DNA from: Alphaproteobacteria bacterium
GTDB lineage: Bacteria; Pseudomonadota; Alphaproteobacteria; UBA2966
Length of the DNA stretch: 57,133 nucleotides
NCBI GenBank assembly: GCA_021296255.1
Contig: JAGWAU010000011.1
Coordinates: 23,682-80,814, forward strand
Reading direction: 5' to 3'
Shown: positions 1-9,118 of the stretch, in pieces
Numbering within the stretch: the first letter of the stretch is position 1
How the letters are laid out: every line of letters starts with the position of its first letter
Translations under genes and position numbers: made by a program
The notes under the pieces: model-generated
Database searches by the model: none
Told to the model about the DNA's origin: nothing
What the model saw: only the letters and a program-made list of their open reading frames with translations

Positions 1-25
1 CCAAGTCGTTGTCGTTCAACCGATT

Positions 26-42
26 GCCCGCATGATGCGGGC
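26..42. terminator. Possible hairpin terminator of an upstream gene
   Basis: GCCCGCAT and ATGCGGGC are perfect inverted arms around one G, followed by a short T-containing stretch (gtttctt). The gene it would terminate lies outside the window. The evidence is the dyad alone, so the role is tentative. Confidence 0.3.
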
Positions 43-250
43 GGCCAGGTTTCTTCCCCGACATTGTGAACTCGTCCCGAACCGTCCCGTTGTCGAAAGG
101 GCGCAGGAAGGACGCTCGTTTCAGCCGAGTCCCGTTCAGCATGCGACACGACCGGCCCCCTCGAAGGCCCCCAACATCCGTCAATAATTGTGCCTGCATT
201 GTCTTTGAATCATTTGTAGGACTCTCCCTGTTCGCACGGTACATTGCCCC

Positions 251-1957
251 TTGCCAGTCCAGGTGGAACGAAAGGACAGCGGTCATGCAGGGGACGGACA
301 TGGCCACGACGCGGTAGCGGCTGTGCGGAGCGACGAACAATATCTCGGGGTCGAGCGCTCGCTGCAGCGCGCCTGGGCCAAGGGCGCCGGGCTGAACGAC
401 GAGGAGTTCGAGCCGCCGATGATCGATTTCTCGCCCGAGAACATCCATCTCCGGCAGGTGGGCGACGCGGTCAAGTCGGGCATCCGCATGGCCGGCGGCA
501 CGCCTTGCGAGTTCAACACCTTCCACGTCACCGACAGCGAGACCTTCGCCTCGGTTGGCATGCGCTACGTGTTGCCGAGCCGGGATCTCGTTGCCGACAT
601 GATCGAGCTGATGGTGGAGGGCCACCGCTTCGACGCGATGGTCCTGATCGGCTCTGGCGACAAAGTCGTGCCGGGTATGGTGATGGCAGCGGCGCGCCTC
701 GATCTGCCGTCCGTCATGCTCTATGGCGGGCCGACCCGGGCCGGGGTCTACAGGAACCGCAAGGTCTTCCTTGAGACCGTCTACGACGGCGTCGGAGAGC
801 ACCTGATGGGCAAGCTTTCCAAGGAGGATCTCAAGGGTCTCGAGGACAATCACTTTCCCTTCGCCGGCGCGTGCGACACCGCCACATCGGGCAACACCGC
901 CGGCATTTATACGGAGGCCCTGGGGCTGGCGCTGCCGAACAGCGGTACTCTTCCGGCGGGCAGCAACTACCAGCTCCGCGCCGCCAAATACACCGGCATG
1001 CGGATCATGGAGCTGGTAAAGGACGATGTCCGTCCCTCCCGGATCCTGACGCAGGAGGCATTCGAGAACGCCATGCGCGTGGGCTTGGCCGTCGGCGGCT
1101 CCACCAACATGGTGCTTCACATGATCGCGATGGCGAAGGAAGCCGGAGTAGAGGTGACCTTCGACACCTGGGACCGGCTCAGCCGCGAGACGCCGACGCT
1201 GGTCAAGCTTGCTCCATCGGGGTCGTGGGGAGTGACGGAGTTCGGCGAGGCGGGCGGTGTTCCCGCGGTCATGAAGGCGCTCGAAGACTTGATTCACACC
1301 GACACCGTGACCGTCAGCGGCAAGACGACGGGAGATGTGATCCGCCAAGCCGAAATCTGGAACCGGGATTGCATTCGCAGCAGGAACGATCCGGTCGAAC
1401 CGGAGGGTTCGATCTACATCCTCAAGGGCAGCCTCGCGCCTGGAGGAGCGATCGTCAAATCCTCCGGGGTCGCTCGGGACATGTGGGAGGCCGTGCTTCC
1501 TGCACGCGTCTTCGAGGACGAGGAGGGCGCGATCGAGGCGCTACGAGGCGGCAGGGTCCAGCCCGGCACCTGTGTCGTGATTCGAAACGAGGGAACGCGG
1601 GGCGGTCCCGGCATGCGGGAGATGCTGGGGGCGACCTCGGCGTTGATGGGGGCCGGCCTCGGTAACAGCTGTGCGCTGGTCACCGATGGGCGCTTCTCGG
1701 GCGCCACGCATGGACCCGCGATCGGATACGTCACCCCGGAAGCGGCTCGCGATGGGCCGATCGCGCTCGTGGAGGATGGGGATCCGATTCGGATCGACCT
1801 GTCGGATCGCAAGCTGGATCTACTGGTGGCTCCCGAGGTGCTGGAGGAGCGCCGGAACCGGTACTCGCCCATGCCCCCCCGGGTCGCGCGTGGCTATCTC
1901 AAGCACTACGCGGACACCGTGGCGCCCGCGTCGGAGGGGGCAGTGATGCCCCGCTAA
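251..1957 (+). CDS. IlvD/Edd-family dehydratase-like protein, cluster cysteines missing
   Basis: This is a 568-residue protein of the IlvD/Edd family, whose members dehydrate dihydroxy acids or sugar acids with a [2Fe-2S] cluster and Mg2+. Family landmarks are clear: GMRYVLPSR (103-111), GDKVVPGM (136-143), GACD (206-209), [11 protein letters not shown] near 444 and [10 protein letters not shown] with the catalytic-type Ser near 483. Two of the three expected cluster cysteines are replaced: the usual TPCN reads SPEN (Glu63) and the usual CDK reads GDK (Gly136). Only Cys208 remains. The Asp/Lys pair at 137-138, matching the metal site and carbamylated lysine, is kept. The start is uncertain: 251 is TTG, with in-frame GTG at 263 and 323. 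Dihydroxy-acid dehydratase or sugar-acid dehydratase activity should not be assumed. Confidence 0.85.
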   Translation: MPVQVERKDSGHAGDGHGHDAVAAVRSDEQYLGVERSLQRAWAKGAGLNDEEFEPPMIDFSPENIHLRQVGDAVKSGIRMAGGTPCEFNTFHVTDSETFASVGMRYVLPSRDLVADMIELMVEGHRFDAMVLIGSGDKVVPGMVMAAARLDLPSVMLYGGPTRAGVYRNRKVFLETVYDGVGEHLMGKLSKEDLKGLEDNHFPFAGACDTATSGNTAGIYTEALGLALPNSGTLPAGSNYQLRAAKYTGMRIMELVKDDVRPSRILTQEAFENAMRVGLAVGGSTNMVLHMIAMAKEAGVEVTFDTWDRLSRETPTLVKLAPSGSWGVTEFGEAGGVPAVMKALEDLIHTDTVTVSGKTTGDVIRQAEIWNRDCIRSRNDPVEPEGSIYILKGSLAPGGAIVKSSGVARDMWEAVLPARVFEDEEGAIEALRGGRVQPGTCVVIRNEGTRGGPGMREMLGATSALMGAGLGNSCALVTDGRFSGATHGPAIGYVTPEAARDGPIALVEDGDPIRIDLSDRKLDLLVAPEVLEERRNRYSPMPPRVARGYLKHYADTVAPASEGAVMPR

Positions 1958-1993
1958 GCCATGTGCCTATCCTCGAGTACGGGCCATGGAGAC

Positions 1994-2011
1994 GTGGCCG
2001 GAACCGGCCAC
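1994..2011. terminator. Candidate bidirectional terminator
   Basis: GTGGCCGG-AA-CCGGCCAC is a perfect inverted repeat in the gap between two convergent genes, the IlvD-like gene and the Rieske oxygenase. There is no clear T-tract on either side, so rho-independent function is only likely, not certain. Confidence 0.4.
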
Positions 2012-2132
2012 TGTCCGGTTAAGTTCGAAACACTCTCCGCTTTTCCCTTCGGGTAGCAGCGTCCCCAGTTCTGACCGCCGAAGGCCCGGCGATCGACATC
2101 CCGCACGGTTCCCTCATCGATTCAGCGCAAAT

Positions 2133-3230
2133 TCACGCTGATTCCGTTGGGGTGCGAACGGGAAATGTAGAAGGATTTGATGCCGCAGTACCGGCAGATA
2201 TTGCCTCCGCCGTTATCAGCTCGCCGACCAACCTTCGCGCCGCCATGGGCGCCGCATCGACGGCGATGTTCACCTGCTCAACATCGAGATCGTAATTGCG
2301 CTGCTGGGCCTCGAGCACCGCCACGTCCTCGCGGAAAACATCGAGGAATCCATCCTCGAATATATGATCGAGAGCGGGGTCATCCAGCCCGTAGCCCCTG
2401 ACGAAAGTGAAGAAGTAATGGCTTGTACTCGGGGTTTCGGGAGTTGGCGCACTCAAGGACATGTGGTCGATCCTGATGCGGCCGTCGTCATCATTCAGAC
2501 CGGAGCCTGCCTCCTTGCAAATGGCGTAATTGACGGTAAAGCAGGGCGGAACAAATTCGACGATCTGAGCCCGATCGACGTTTCCCGCAAATCTGCCAGC
2601 GGCCTTGTACATGGGCGGCGGCGGGCGCCCCATGATCCAGCGTGTCATGCGGACCATGCGATCCTCGCGCTCGATCTCGGCGGCAAAATCCACGATCGCC
2701 GCATTGCCGATGGAACCCTTGTGGACGAAACTGAGGTGAGTGACGTCGAGCAGATTGTCATTGATCAGCTGGTAGTTGCAGGCCACGTCGATCAGATGCA
2801 TGTCCGACCGCTTCCACTCCGGATGGGCGGCCCACCACCAGTTCGGAAGCAAACGTTCATCAGCCCGCTCCGGATCTCCCATCCAGATGAAGATCCAGCC
2901 AAACCTCTCGAGCAAAGGATAGCTGCGCACCCGCGCTCCAGGAGGCGGGGCAGACTGACCCGGCACCCCAATGCACAAGCCCGAACTGTTGTACCGCAAC
3001 CCGTGGTACCCGCAGATCAGATCGTCGCCTGCTACCTCGCCCATGGACAACGGCAGTTGGCGATGACAGCAGCGATCCTCCAGCGCGACAGGTGTGCCGT
3101 CTTCGCAGCGATATAGCACCACGGGCCGGTTCAGGACCTTGCGGGCGAAGGGCGTCCTCCCGATTTCGTGTTCCGATGCCGCGACGTACCAACTGTTGTT
3201 GAGAAAAACGCCCTTTTCCGAAGTCGACAT
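2133..3230 (-). CDS. Rieske [2Fe-2S] aromatic-ring oxygenase, VanA-like
   Basis: This 365-residue protein is the terminal oxygenase of a Rieske non-haem iron system of the vanillate O-demethylase / PobA type, and it needs a separate reductase. The N-terminal Rieske motif is visible as C54-x-H56 and C73-x2-H76 (CCHR then CGYHG). The mononuclear iron motif follows in DNLLDVTHLSFVH, where the Asp and two His have the family spacing. ATG at 3230 is chosen; the frame is open to a TTG at 3242. No reductase or ferredoxin gene lies nearby, so the electron donor must be encoded elsewhere. The substrate is unknown; O- or N-demethylation of a small aromatic compound is typical of the family. Confidence 0.88.
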   Translation of the reverse strand: MSTSEKGVFLNNSWYVAASEHEIGRTPFARKVLNRPVVLYRCEDGTPVALEDRCCHRQLPLSMGEVAGDDLICGYHGLRYNSSGLCIGVPGQSAPPPGARVRSYPLLERFGWIFIWMGDPERADERLLPNWWWAAHPEWKRSDMHLIDVACNYQLINDNLLDVTHLSFVHKGSIGNAAIVDFAAEIEREDRMVRMTRWIMGRPPPPMYKAAGRFAGNVDRAQIVEFVPPCFTVNYAICKEAGSGLNDDDGRIRIDHMSLSAPTPETPSTSHYFFTFVRGYGLDDPALDHIFEDGFLDVFREDVAVLEAQQRNYDLDVEQVNIAVDAAPMAARRLVGELITAEAISAGTAASNPSTFPVRTPTESA

Positions 3231-3430
3231 GATCGAATTCAACTTAGCCTTTGAACATTATAGAAGTCCACGACGGCAGGTGGCTTCCCAAACCGCAGCG
3301 AGCCGCCGCTGGAGGGTTCTCTTCCGGTCCGCACTCCGACGGATACAGGTTTGGTGGATTAATCCTCGTCGGGCACCGGGTGCCGAGTTAGGATCGATTT
3401 GTCATAGAGCGGTAACAATCGAACCACTCC

Positions 3431-3928
3431 ATGTTGCTCTTCTCCAGGCCGGTCCAGCAGGTTGCGACACTGCCGTTCGTTCCGATCGACGACGGATTCG
3501 AAGTGCTGCTGATCACCTCCCGCGGTGGCGGACGGTGGCTGCTGCCCAAAGGGTGGCCACCCGGCGGGCGGGATCTGGTCCAAACAGCACGCCGCGAGGC
3601 CGAGGAGGAAGCCGGCGTTGTCGGCCGCCTGCACGAAACGCCGGTCGGCTCCTACAGCTACGACAAAGAGATGCGCCAGGGTTACCGCGTGCACTGCCTG
3701 GTGGTCGTGTTTCCCCTGCTCGTCGAGATGCATCTGCTGTCGTGGCTGGAGCAGCACGAGCGGCAGAGGCGTTGGGGCAAGCTTGCCGACGTCGCGGCGA
3801 TGGTCGCGCATCGCAACCTCGCTCATCTGCTATCCGGGCTCGCGGCCGACGATGGCGCGCGCCTCCGCGCCGCCATGACAGCCATCGACGGTGCTGCTGT
3901 GGCCGAGTCACCGCGTTCCGCTTACTAG
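3431..3928 (+). CDS. Nudix hydrolase
   Basis: This 165-residue protein has a Nudix box in the form PKGWPPGGRDLVQ followed by REAEEEAGV, so the REUxEExGU core that binds the divalent cation is intact. The upstream Glu of the textbook box is Arg, which I believe is common in the PKGWP-type (diphosphoinositol polyphosphate phosphohydrolase-like) Nudix proteins. It probably cleaves a nucleoside-diphosphate-linked or polyphosphate substrate in the cytoplasm. It lies 54 bp upstream of the PiT transporter on the same strand, and a link to phosphate metabolism is possible but inferred only from position. Confidence 0.85.
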   Translation: MLLFSRPVQQVATLPFVPIDDGFEVLLITSRGGGRWLLPKGWPPGGRDLVQTARREAEEEAGVVGRLHETPVGSYSYDKEMRQGYRVHCLVVVFPLLVEMHLLSWLEQHERQRRWGKLADVAAMVAHRNLAHLLSGLAADDGARLRAAMTAIDGAAVAESPRSAY

Positions 3929-3982
3929 ATTTCGCTTGCCCTGCCTGAAGGGCGTCGCCATTCCACCCTGATCGAGCAGTAC

Positions 3983-5488
3983 ATGCCAAACCGTCCATCC
4001 GCGAGCCTGGCCAAGCCGTCGCTCGACAAGGACCTCGAGAAAATCGTTCACGTCGAGGCCGCGGCACGCACGACCGGGGCGGGCGTCATACCCCACAGCA
4101 TGGCTCTCGTGTTCCTGGGCCTGTCGGCGCTGGTCGCCGGGGTCTACTCCGGCGTCACGGCCGATGCCGCGATCGTGGTGTTCGGAGCCATCCTCGGCGG
4201 CTACATGGCGCTGAACATCGGCGCCAACGACGTCGCCAACAATGTCGGCCCCGCGGTTGGCTCGCGAGCCCTGACCATGGTCGGCGCACTGATCATCGCG
4301 GCCATCTTCGAAAGCGCCGGCGCGCTCATCGCGGGTGGCGACGTGGTCGCGACGATATCCAAGGGAATCATCGATCCATCGCTGGTCGCCGATACCACAA
4401 CGTTCGTGTGGGCGATGATGGCCGCGCTGCTCTCCGCAGCGATCTGGGTCAACCTCGCAACCTTTATCGGCGCCCCGGTTTCAACCACCCACGCGGTGGT
4501 CGGCGGCGTCATGGGAGCCGGGATAGCAGCGGTCGGTTTCCAACTCGTCAACTGGGGCACGCTAAGCGCCATCGCGGCGAGTTGGGTGATTTCGCCGGTG
4601 CTGGGCGGGATTATCGCAGCGATGTTTCTTGCGTTCATCAAGGTCAATCTCATCTACCGGGAGGACAAGATCGCGGCCGCGCGCCGCTGGGTGCCACTGT
4701 TGGTGGCGATCATGGCAGGCGCCTTTGCCACCTATCTCGCGATCAAGGGCTTCAAGCGGGTGTGGACTCCCGATGCGACGACCGTCTCGCTGGTCGGCAT
4801 TGTCGTATTTGCTGCCGTTTGGCTCATCGTACGGCCGCTGATTCACCGCCAGTCCGAAGGCATGGAAAATCGCAACCAGTCGCTGCGGACTCTGTTTCGC
4901 ATTCCGCTGATCTGTTCGGCGGCGATGCTGTCGTTCGCGCACGGCGCCAACGACGTCGCCAATGCCATCGGCCCGCTTGCCGCGATCCTGCACAGCACCC
5001 AGTTTGGCGACGTTGCCGGCAATGTCGCAGTCCCGGTCTGGATCATGATGATCGGCGCGTTCGGCATCAGCCTGGGGCTGTTTCTCTATGGGCCCAAGGT
5101 GGTGCGCATGGTCGGCGAGAAGATCACCAAGATGAATCCGATGCGGGCCTATTGCGTAGCGCAGTCGGCGGCAATCACGGTGATCATCGCCTCGTGGCTG
5201 GGGTTGCCTGTCAGCTCGACCCACATTGCCGTCGGCGCCGTGTTCGGTGTCGGCTTTTTCCGCGAGATCTTCACTCGGCGCAGTCGTAGGCGCCGCGAGA
5301 TGGTGCTGCGTGGGCGGGCCGACCATGATCTCAATACCGACAATGAGCCGGCACCGGAGGTGCTGCAGCACCGCAAGCTCGTCCGCCGGGCGCATTTCCT
5401 CACGATCGTAGCGGCCTGGATCGTCACCGTGCCGGCAACCGCCGTGCTGGCGGCACTGGCGTTTTTCGGGCTCAGTTTCGTTTTCTAA
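3983..5488 (+). CDS. pit: PiT-family inorganic phosphate transporter
   Basis: This 501-residue inner-membrane permease couples uptake of phosphate (usually metal-phosphate complexes) to H+ or Na+. The duplicated PiT signature is present in both halves: GANDVANNVGP at about residues 80-90 and HGANDVANAIGP near 319. Hydrophobic segments run throughout, with a cytoplasmic stretch of about 50 residues before the last helix. An N-terminal hydrophilic extension of about 38 residues precedes the first helix. The PhoU-like DUF47 gene that often accompanies pit is absent; a Nudix gene sits upstream instead. ATG at 3983 is the first start after the Nudix stop. Confidence 0.93.
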   Translation: MPNRPSASLAKPSLDKDLEKIVHVEAAARTTGAGVIPHSMALVFLGLSALVAGVYSGVTADAAIVVFGAILGGYMALNIGANDVANNVGPAVGSRALTMVGALIIAAIFESAGALIAGGDVVATISKGIIDPSLVADTTTFVWAMMAALLSAAIWVNLATFIGAPVSTTHAVVGGVMGAGIAAVGFQLVNWGTLSAIAASWVISPVLGGIIAAMFLAFIKVNLIYREDKIAAARRWVPLLVAIMAGAFATYLAIKGFKRVWTPDATTVSLVGIVVFAAVWLIVRPLIHRQSEGMENRNQSLRTLFRIPLICSAAMLSFAHGANDVANAIGPLAAILHSTQFGDVAGNVAVPVWIMMIGAFGISLGLFLYGPKVVRMVGEKITKMNPMRAYCVAQSAAITVIIASWLGLPVSSTHIAVGAVFGVGFFREIFTRRSRRRREMVLRGRADHDLNTDNEPAPEVLQHRKLVRRAHFLTIVAAWIVTVPATAVLAALAFFGLSFVF

Positions 5489-6247
5489 AGACGCAAAGGG
5501 AATGGCCGGTGAGCAACGTCGGGGTGTTTGGCCTGCTGCGCGCGACGACGCGGAATGCGGTAGCCGCCATGGCCTGACAGGCGTGCTTAAACCCGCAGTC
5601 GGATAGCGCCTGGTTCCAAAAGAACTCCCGCAAGGTGTCCCGGAGGAAGACGTCGCGCGTGCGGCCGGGCGTCTTCTACCGGGTGCCTACCGCCCGGGCC
5701 GCGCACGGTTACCTCGGTTGACGCAGCGGCTTCGGTTCATGCCATCGACTCCCTAGCCGCCGGGCACCATCAAGGCGCCTGAGGCGCGCAGGGCACGACC
5801 AGGCTATGCAACTGTGCATTCGCTCATCCGAACGAGACGCCTGGATGAATAGTGGCTCGCACACAAGGGACTGACAGACATGGTGGATCGACGGGATGAT
5901 GCGACACACACCTCCGCGCGGAGTGATGAAGAGCCAGCGCCGGGGCGGGCGGAGAGGCGCGCAACGACCTCCGGATGCCGCCCGCTCTCATGCTCGATCT
6001 GGCGCGCAAGGCGGCGGAACTCCTGGTGGCTCGGATGAAGAGCCCGCCCGGAGAAAATGCCTGGTAGGGAGATTTCCGGGAGGTGCTCGAGGACCGGTTG
6101 ATAGAGGATCCGCCCGAGGACGGCCGGCCGGCTGCGGCGGTCCTGCCGCGCGCGATCCTCCCGGCCGCGACGCGGCTCGATCATCCCCGTTCCTTCGCGT
6201 TCGTTCCGACGGCTCCTGCATCCGGCCGCGTGCCGAGAGGGCGAACC
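5489..6247. other. Gene-poor, decayed stretch before the IS3 fragment
   Basis: I see no intact gene in these 760 bases. One minus-strand reading at roughly 5540-5665 has protein-like composition (for example RDTLREFFWNQALSDCGF) but no start, and I cannot assign it to a family. It may be a remnant of a transposed segment. Together with the IS fragments on either side of the HigBA pair it suggests repeated insertion and decay. Confidence 0.4.
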
Positions 6248-6541
6248 ATGTCTGACTTTGTGCATCACCGGACCCATGACGGGCGGGCCTTCCGCATACT
6301 CAACGTCCTGGACGAGTTCACCCGCGAGAGCCTGGCCATCCGGGTCCAGCGCAGGCTCTCCTCCATCGACCTCGTCGACGTGCTGACCGACCTGTTCGTC
6401 CTGCGCGGCGTTCCGGCCTGGATCCGTTCCGACAACGGCCCGGAGTTCGTCGCCGAGGCCGTGCGGCGATGGATCGCCGCGGTGCGAGCCCCCACCGCCC
6501 TTGTCGCCTTGACCGGCGATCCCCTTGTCCGAGTATGGTGA
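6248..6541 (+). pseudogene. IS3-family transposase OrfB fragment
   Basis: The reading SDFVHHRTHDGRAFRILNVL, then LDEFTRE and VPAWIRSDNGPEFVAEAVRRW, is the first part of the rve integrase core of IS3-family OrfB, including the second catalytic Asp in SDNGPEF. The N-terminal HTH region and everything after about base 6497, including the catalytic Glu region, are missing, so the protein cannot be functional. The frame runs on to a stop at 6541 through unrelated sequence. It marks the left side of a scar that contains the HigBA-like pair. Confidence 0.8.
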
Positions 6542-6553
6542 AACCCCTATAGT
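6525..6553 (+). promoter_or_regulatory. Sigma-70-like promoter of the higBA pair
   Basis: TTGTCC (6525-6530) and TATAGT (6548-6553) are separated by exactly 17 bp, and the toxin ATG follows 17 bases later at 6571. The -35 element lies inside the tail of the IS3 fragment, so the promoter spans the junction of the old insertion. Confidence 0.5.
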
Positions 6554-6570
6554 ACGGAGCGGACACGACC

Positions 6571-6927
6571 ATGCTGAAGTCAGTCGAACGGACCGGTTCG
6601 AGCAAAGCGGATCTGAAATGCTTTCCAGAACCCGTGCAAGACCGTATGGGCTTCGCAATCTACCAGGCCCAGGCCGGTCTCCGGCACCGCGATGCCAAAC
6701 CGCTCAAGGGCCTCGGCTCCGGCGTTCTGAAGGTGATGGTGCGTCACGACGGCGACACCTTCAGGGCGGTGTACACGGTCCGGTTCGAGATCGCGGTCTA
6801 TGTCCTGCACGCCTTCCAGAAGAAGGTCAAGCGGGGGGTCGCCACGCCGAAGCAGGAGCTCGACCTGGTCCGGCGCCGGCTGAGGGTGGCCGAGCAGCAT
6901 TACCGGAACACGCATGGCGGAGGGTAG
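6571..6927 (+). CDS. higB: HigB/RelE-like toxin (Gp49 family)
   Basis: This 118-residue protein resembles the phage-derived Gp49-like / HigB branch of RelE-type toxins. The family pattern KPLKGLGSGVLKVMVRHDGDT then RAVYTVRF and YVLHAFQKKVKRG is clear; the FQKKxxxG element is diagnostic. Such toxins cleave ribosome-associated mRNA and are neutralised by the partner antitoxin. Here the toxin comes first, as in higBA loci. Its stop codon is followed 4 bp later by the antitoxin start. The gene is full length, and a promoter lies just upstream. Confidence 0.85.
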   Translation: MLKSVERTGSSKADLKCFPEPVQDRMGFAIYQAQAGLRHRDAKPLKGLGSGVLKVMVRHDGDTFRAVYTVRFEIAVYVLHAFQKKVKRGVATPKQELDLVRRRLRVAEQHYRNTHGGG

Positions 6928-6931
6928 AACC

Positions 6932-7270
6932 ATGAACACAACCGACTCGATCGTCGAACGCGGCAGCGGCAACGTCTTTGCCGACCTCGGCTACCCCGAT
7001 GCCGACGCCCACCTGCTCAAGGCGGAGTTGGTCAGCCGCATCGATGCCATCGTGCGCCAGCGCGGTATCACCCAGACCGAGGCCGGGCGTCTGCTCGGCC
7101 TTTCCCAGCCCGACGTGTCGCGGCTCCTGAGGGGCGACTTCCGCGAGTATTCTCTGGAGCGCCTGTTCCGCCTGCTCACCGCCCTCGGCCGCGATATCGA
7201 CATCGTCATCCGGCAGCCGCGCTCGGCCGCCGGTGGGAAGCTACGCATCGCCGCCGCCGAGCCCATCTGA
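6932..7270 (+). CDS. higA: HigA-like XRE antitoxin
   Basis: This 112-residue protein has an XRE helix-turn-helix (residues about 28-75: RGITQTEAGRLLGLSQPDVS and then RLLRGDF). It would bind and neutralise the upstream toxin and repress the shared promoter. ATG at 6932 is chosen because GGAGGG (6918-6923) is well placed and the start follows the toxin stop by 4 bp. The frame is open to an upstream GTG-like position that lacks this spacing. The pair sits between fragments of IS3 and IS1380 elements. Confidence 0.87.
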   Translation: MNTTDSIVERGSGNVFADLGYPDADAHLLKAELVSRIDAIVRQRGITQTEAGRLLGLSQPDVSRLLRGDFREYSLERLFRLLTALGRDIDIVIRQPRSAAGGKLRIAAAEPI

Positions 7271-7331
7271 CGCGCCGAGTCCGGCGTTCGGATTTACTTC
7301 TGCAATGGGAGCGGACGCCTGATGAGCAGGC

Positions 7332-7631
7332 GGAACAGGCGATGGCCAGCATGCGAAAGCGCAGCATGGCAGCCAGCGAGTGGACGACCTGTACCTGATT
7401 GCGCCGGTCCCGGCTGCAGCCCGCCAGCGTTTCGGCGAGGCGCAAGCGGCGCTCCGCCTCGCGCAGCAGGACAAACCCGCCGTCCGAGGAGATCAGGCCA
7501 CCATCGAAGGCGGCGCACACCTTCTTGCGCGCCACGGCCGGCAGATCAAAGGGAAGAAGGCTATCGCGGTCATGGCGGGCGTGGCTTTTTCGTGGTGCCG
7601 GGAGAAAGTCGCTTCGACAACGAATTCCCAC
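7332..7631 (-). pseudogene. IS1380-family transposase N-terminal fragment
   Basis: On the minus strand the reading LPFDLPAVARKKVCAAFDGG, then LISSDGGFVLLREAERRL and VQVVHSLAAMLRFRMLAIAC matches the start of IS1380-family transposases. Homology stops abruptly at base 7332, after about 80 residues, and the frame then runs into unrelated sequence. The catalytic core is absent. This is the right-hand IS scar beside the HigBA pair. Confidence 0.75.
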
Positions 7632-7930
7632 CCAATGCCAACTGATTACGCCGTGTCCGCCACCCCAAAATCAGACCCGCCGTGAATAATCCAGGCTGAT
7701 CTACTCTCCGCAACATGGGAAATTTTCTCCGAAGGCTAAATTTTTGAAATAATATTGCGCTGTAGGCAGGTAATCAGGCATTGCTATAACGCTTGCTATT
7801 GGTCGGCGGACCCGGAAGTGTATGTGGGCGGGCCAGTCCAGCGGACGAACCATACTGATGCTGAGTCTGTGGATTTTCGCCCTGGATATAAAATAAGTTC
7901 ACTGATTGACAAATTCCGGTATCCACTATC
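7632..7930. other. AT-richer intergenic region upstream of the FAH gene
   Basis: There is no gene here. The stretch 7735-7800 and the block around 7880-7915 are visibly more AT-rich than the surroundings, with a TATAAA at 7887 and a TTGACA at 7906. No correctly spaced -35/-10 pair was found. It probably holds the promoter of the FAH gene. Confidence 0.35.
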
Positions 7931-9118
7931 GTGGAACTCACCCTCGATCCAGGACTGGCTCTGCCGGAAGGGTTCCCGGATGCTACCCTTGTCGGCCGGG
8001 CCTGGGTTCCCGGTCGTCCACCGGGGCCGGCCGTCGTTCTCGTGCGCGGAGAAGATGTTGTGGACGTTACCGGAGCGGCGCCCACCGTCTCCGAATTCTG
8101 TAATCGGCATGATGAGTTACCGGGCACGGACGCGGCCGACGACGGAGTGTCCATCGGATCGTTCGACGACATCCTGGTCAATTCGAGTGCCGACACCCGG
8201 CAAGACGGGGTGCCGTACTTCCTGTCGCCGATCGATCTCCAGGCGATCAAGGCGGCCGGTGTGACCTTCGTATCCAGCCTTCTCGAACGTGTCATCGAGG
8301 AACGGACAAAGGGTGATCCAACGCTGGCGGGCGAGGTTCGCCGCGAGCTGGCGGGCGAGATCGACGCGGATCTGTCCGCCGTCCGTCCCGGCTCCGAGGA
8401 AGCGGCCCGCATCAAGGATCTCCTTCTCGAACGAGATCTCTGGTCCCCTTATCTCGAAGTGGGGCTCGGTCCGGACGCCGAGGTATTCACCAAGGCGCAG
8501 CCCATGTCCTCGGTAGGGACCGGCGCCGACATCGGTATCCACCCCGCTTCCACTTGGAACAACCCGGAGCCCGAAGTGGTTCTGATCGTCAATGCGCATG
8601 GGCTGATCGTCGGCGCCACGCTCGGGAATGACGTCAATCTGCGGGATGTGGAGGGGCGTAGCGCCCTGCTGCTGGGCCGCGCCAAGGACAACAACGGCTC
8701 CTGCGCCGTGGGACCGTTCATCCGCCTGTTCGATGACGGGTTCACCCTCGACGATATCCGAAGGTGCGACGTATCGCTGCGGGTTCGGGGCGAAGACGGG
8801 TTCGAATTGAATGACACGAGTTCCATGGCGGAGATAAGCCGAGATCCGGAAGAACTCGTCGGCCAGACCATCGGCGCAAGCCATCAATACCCGGACGGGT
8901 TTGCATTGTTCACGGGAACCATGTTCGCGCCGACCCGAGACCGCGGCGAGGCGGGACTCGGCTTCACGCACGAAGTCGGTGATCTCGTCACGATTTCGGC
9001 GCCCGAGCTGGGGGCGCTCGTCAATCGCGTGGGGTTTTCGGACCGCATACCGCGATGGGAGTTCGGGACTGGAGAGCTGATGCGGAACCTGGCGGAGCGG
9101 GGACTGCTGAAGGCATGA
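7931..9118 (+). CDS. Fumarylacetoacetate hydrolase (FAH) family protein
   Basis: This 395-residue protein has the FAH-type fold in its C-terminal two thirds. The acidic metal-binding pair is visible in NNPEPEVVLIVN (near residue 212), followed by GATLGNDVNLRDVEGRSA and LLGRAKDNNGSCAVGPF, close to the pattern in sugar-acid FAH enzymes such as 2-keto-3-deoxy-arabinonate dehydratase. It would act in the cytoplasm on a 2-keto acid. The start at 7931 is GTG; the weak upstream signal makes it uncertain. It overlaps the next gene by ATGA, so the two are translationally coupled. The IlvD-like gene at the left edge could belong to the same kind of sugar-acid route, but it is 6 kb away and probably altered. 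Confidence 0.82.
   Translation: MELTLDPGLALPEGFPDATLVGRAWVPGRPPGPAVVLVRGEDVVDVTGAAPTVSEFCNRHDELPGTDAADDGVSIGSFDDILVNSSADTRQDGVPYFLSPIDLQAIKAAGVTFVSSLLERVIEERTKGDPTLAGEVRRELAGEIDADLSAVRPGSEEAARIKDLLLERDLWSPYLEVGLGPDAEVFTKAQPMSSVGTGADIGIHPASTWNNPEPEVVLIVNAHGLIVGATLGNDVNLRDVEGRSALLLGRAKDNNGSCAVGPFIRLFDDGFTLDDIRRCDVSLRVRGEDGFELNDTSSMAEISRDPEELVGQTIGASHQYPDGFALFTGTMFAPTRDRGEAGLGFTHEVGDLVTISAPELGALVNRVGFSDRIPRWEFGTGELMRNLAERGLLKA

Noticed and set aside
5540..5665. Minus-strand stretch that reads like a protein end (RDTLREFFWNQALSDCGF)
   Set aside because: There is no start, no length and no recognised family. It is kept only as a remark on the decayed region.
5944..6069. Short plus-strand frame (MPPALMLDLARKAAELLVAR)
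   Set aside because: It is under 35 codons, unsupported by context and inside the decayed IS region.
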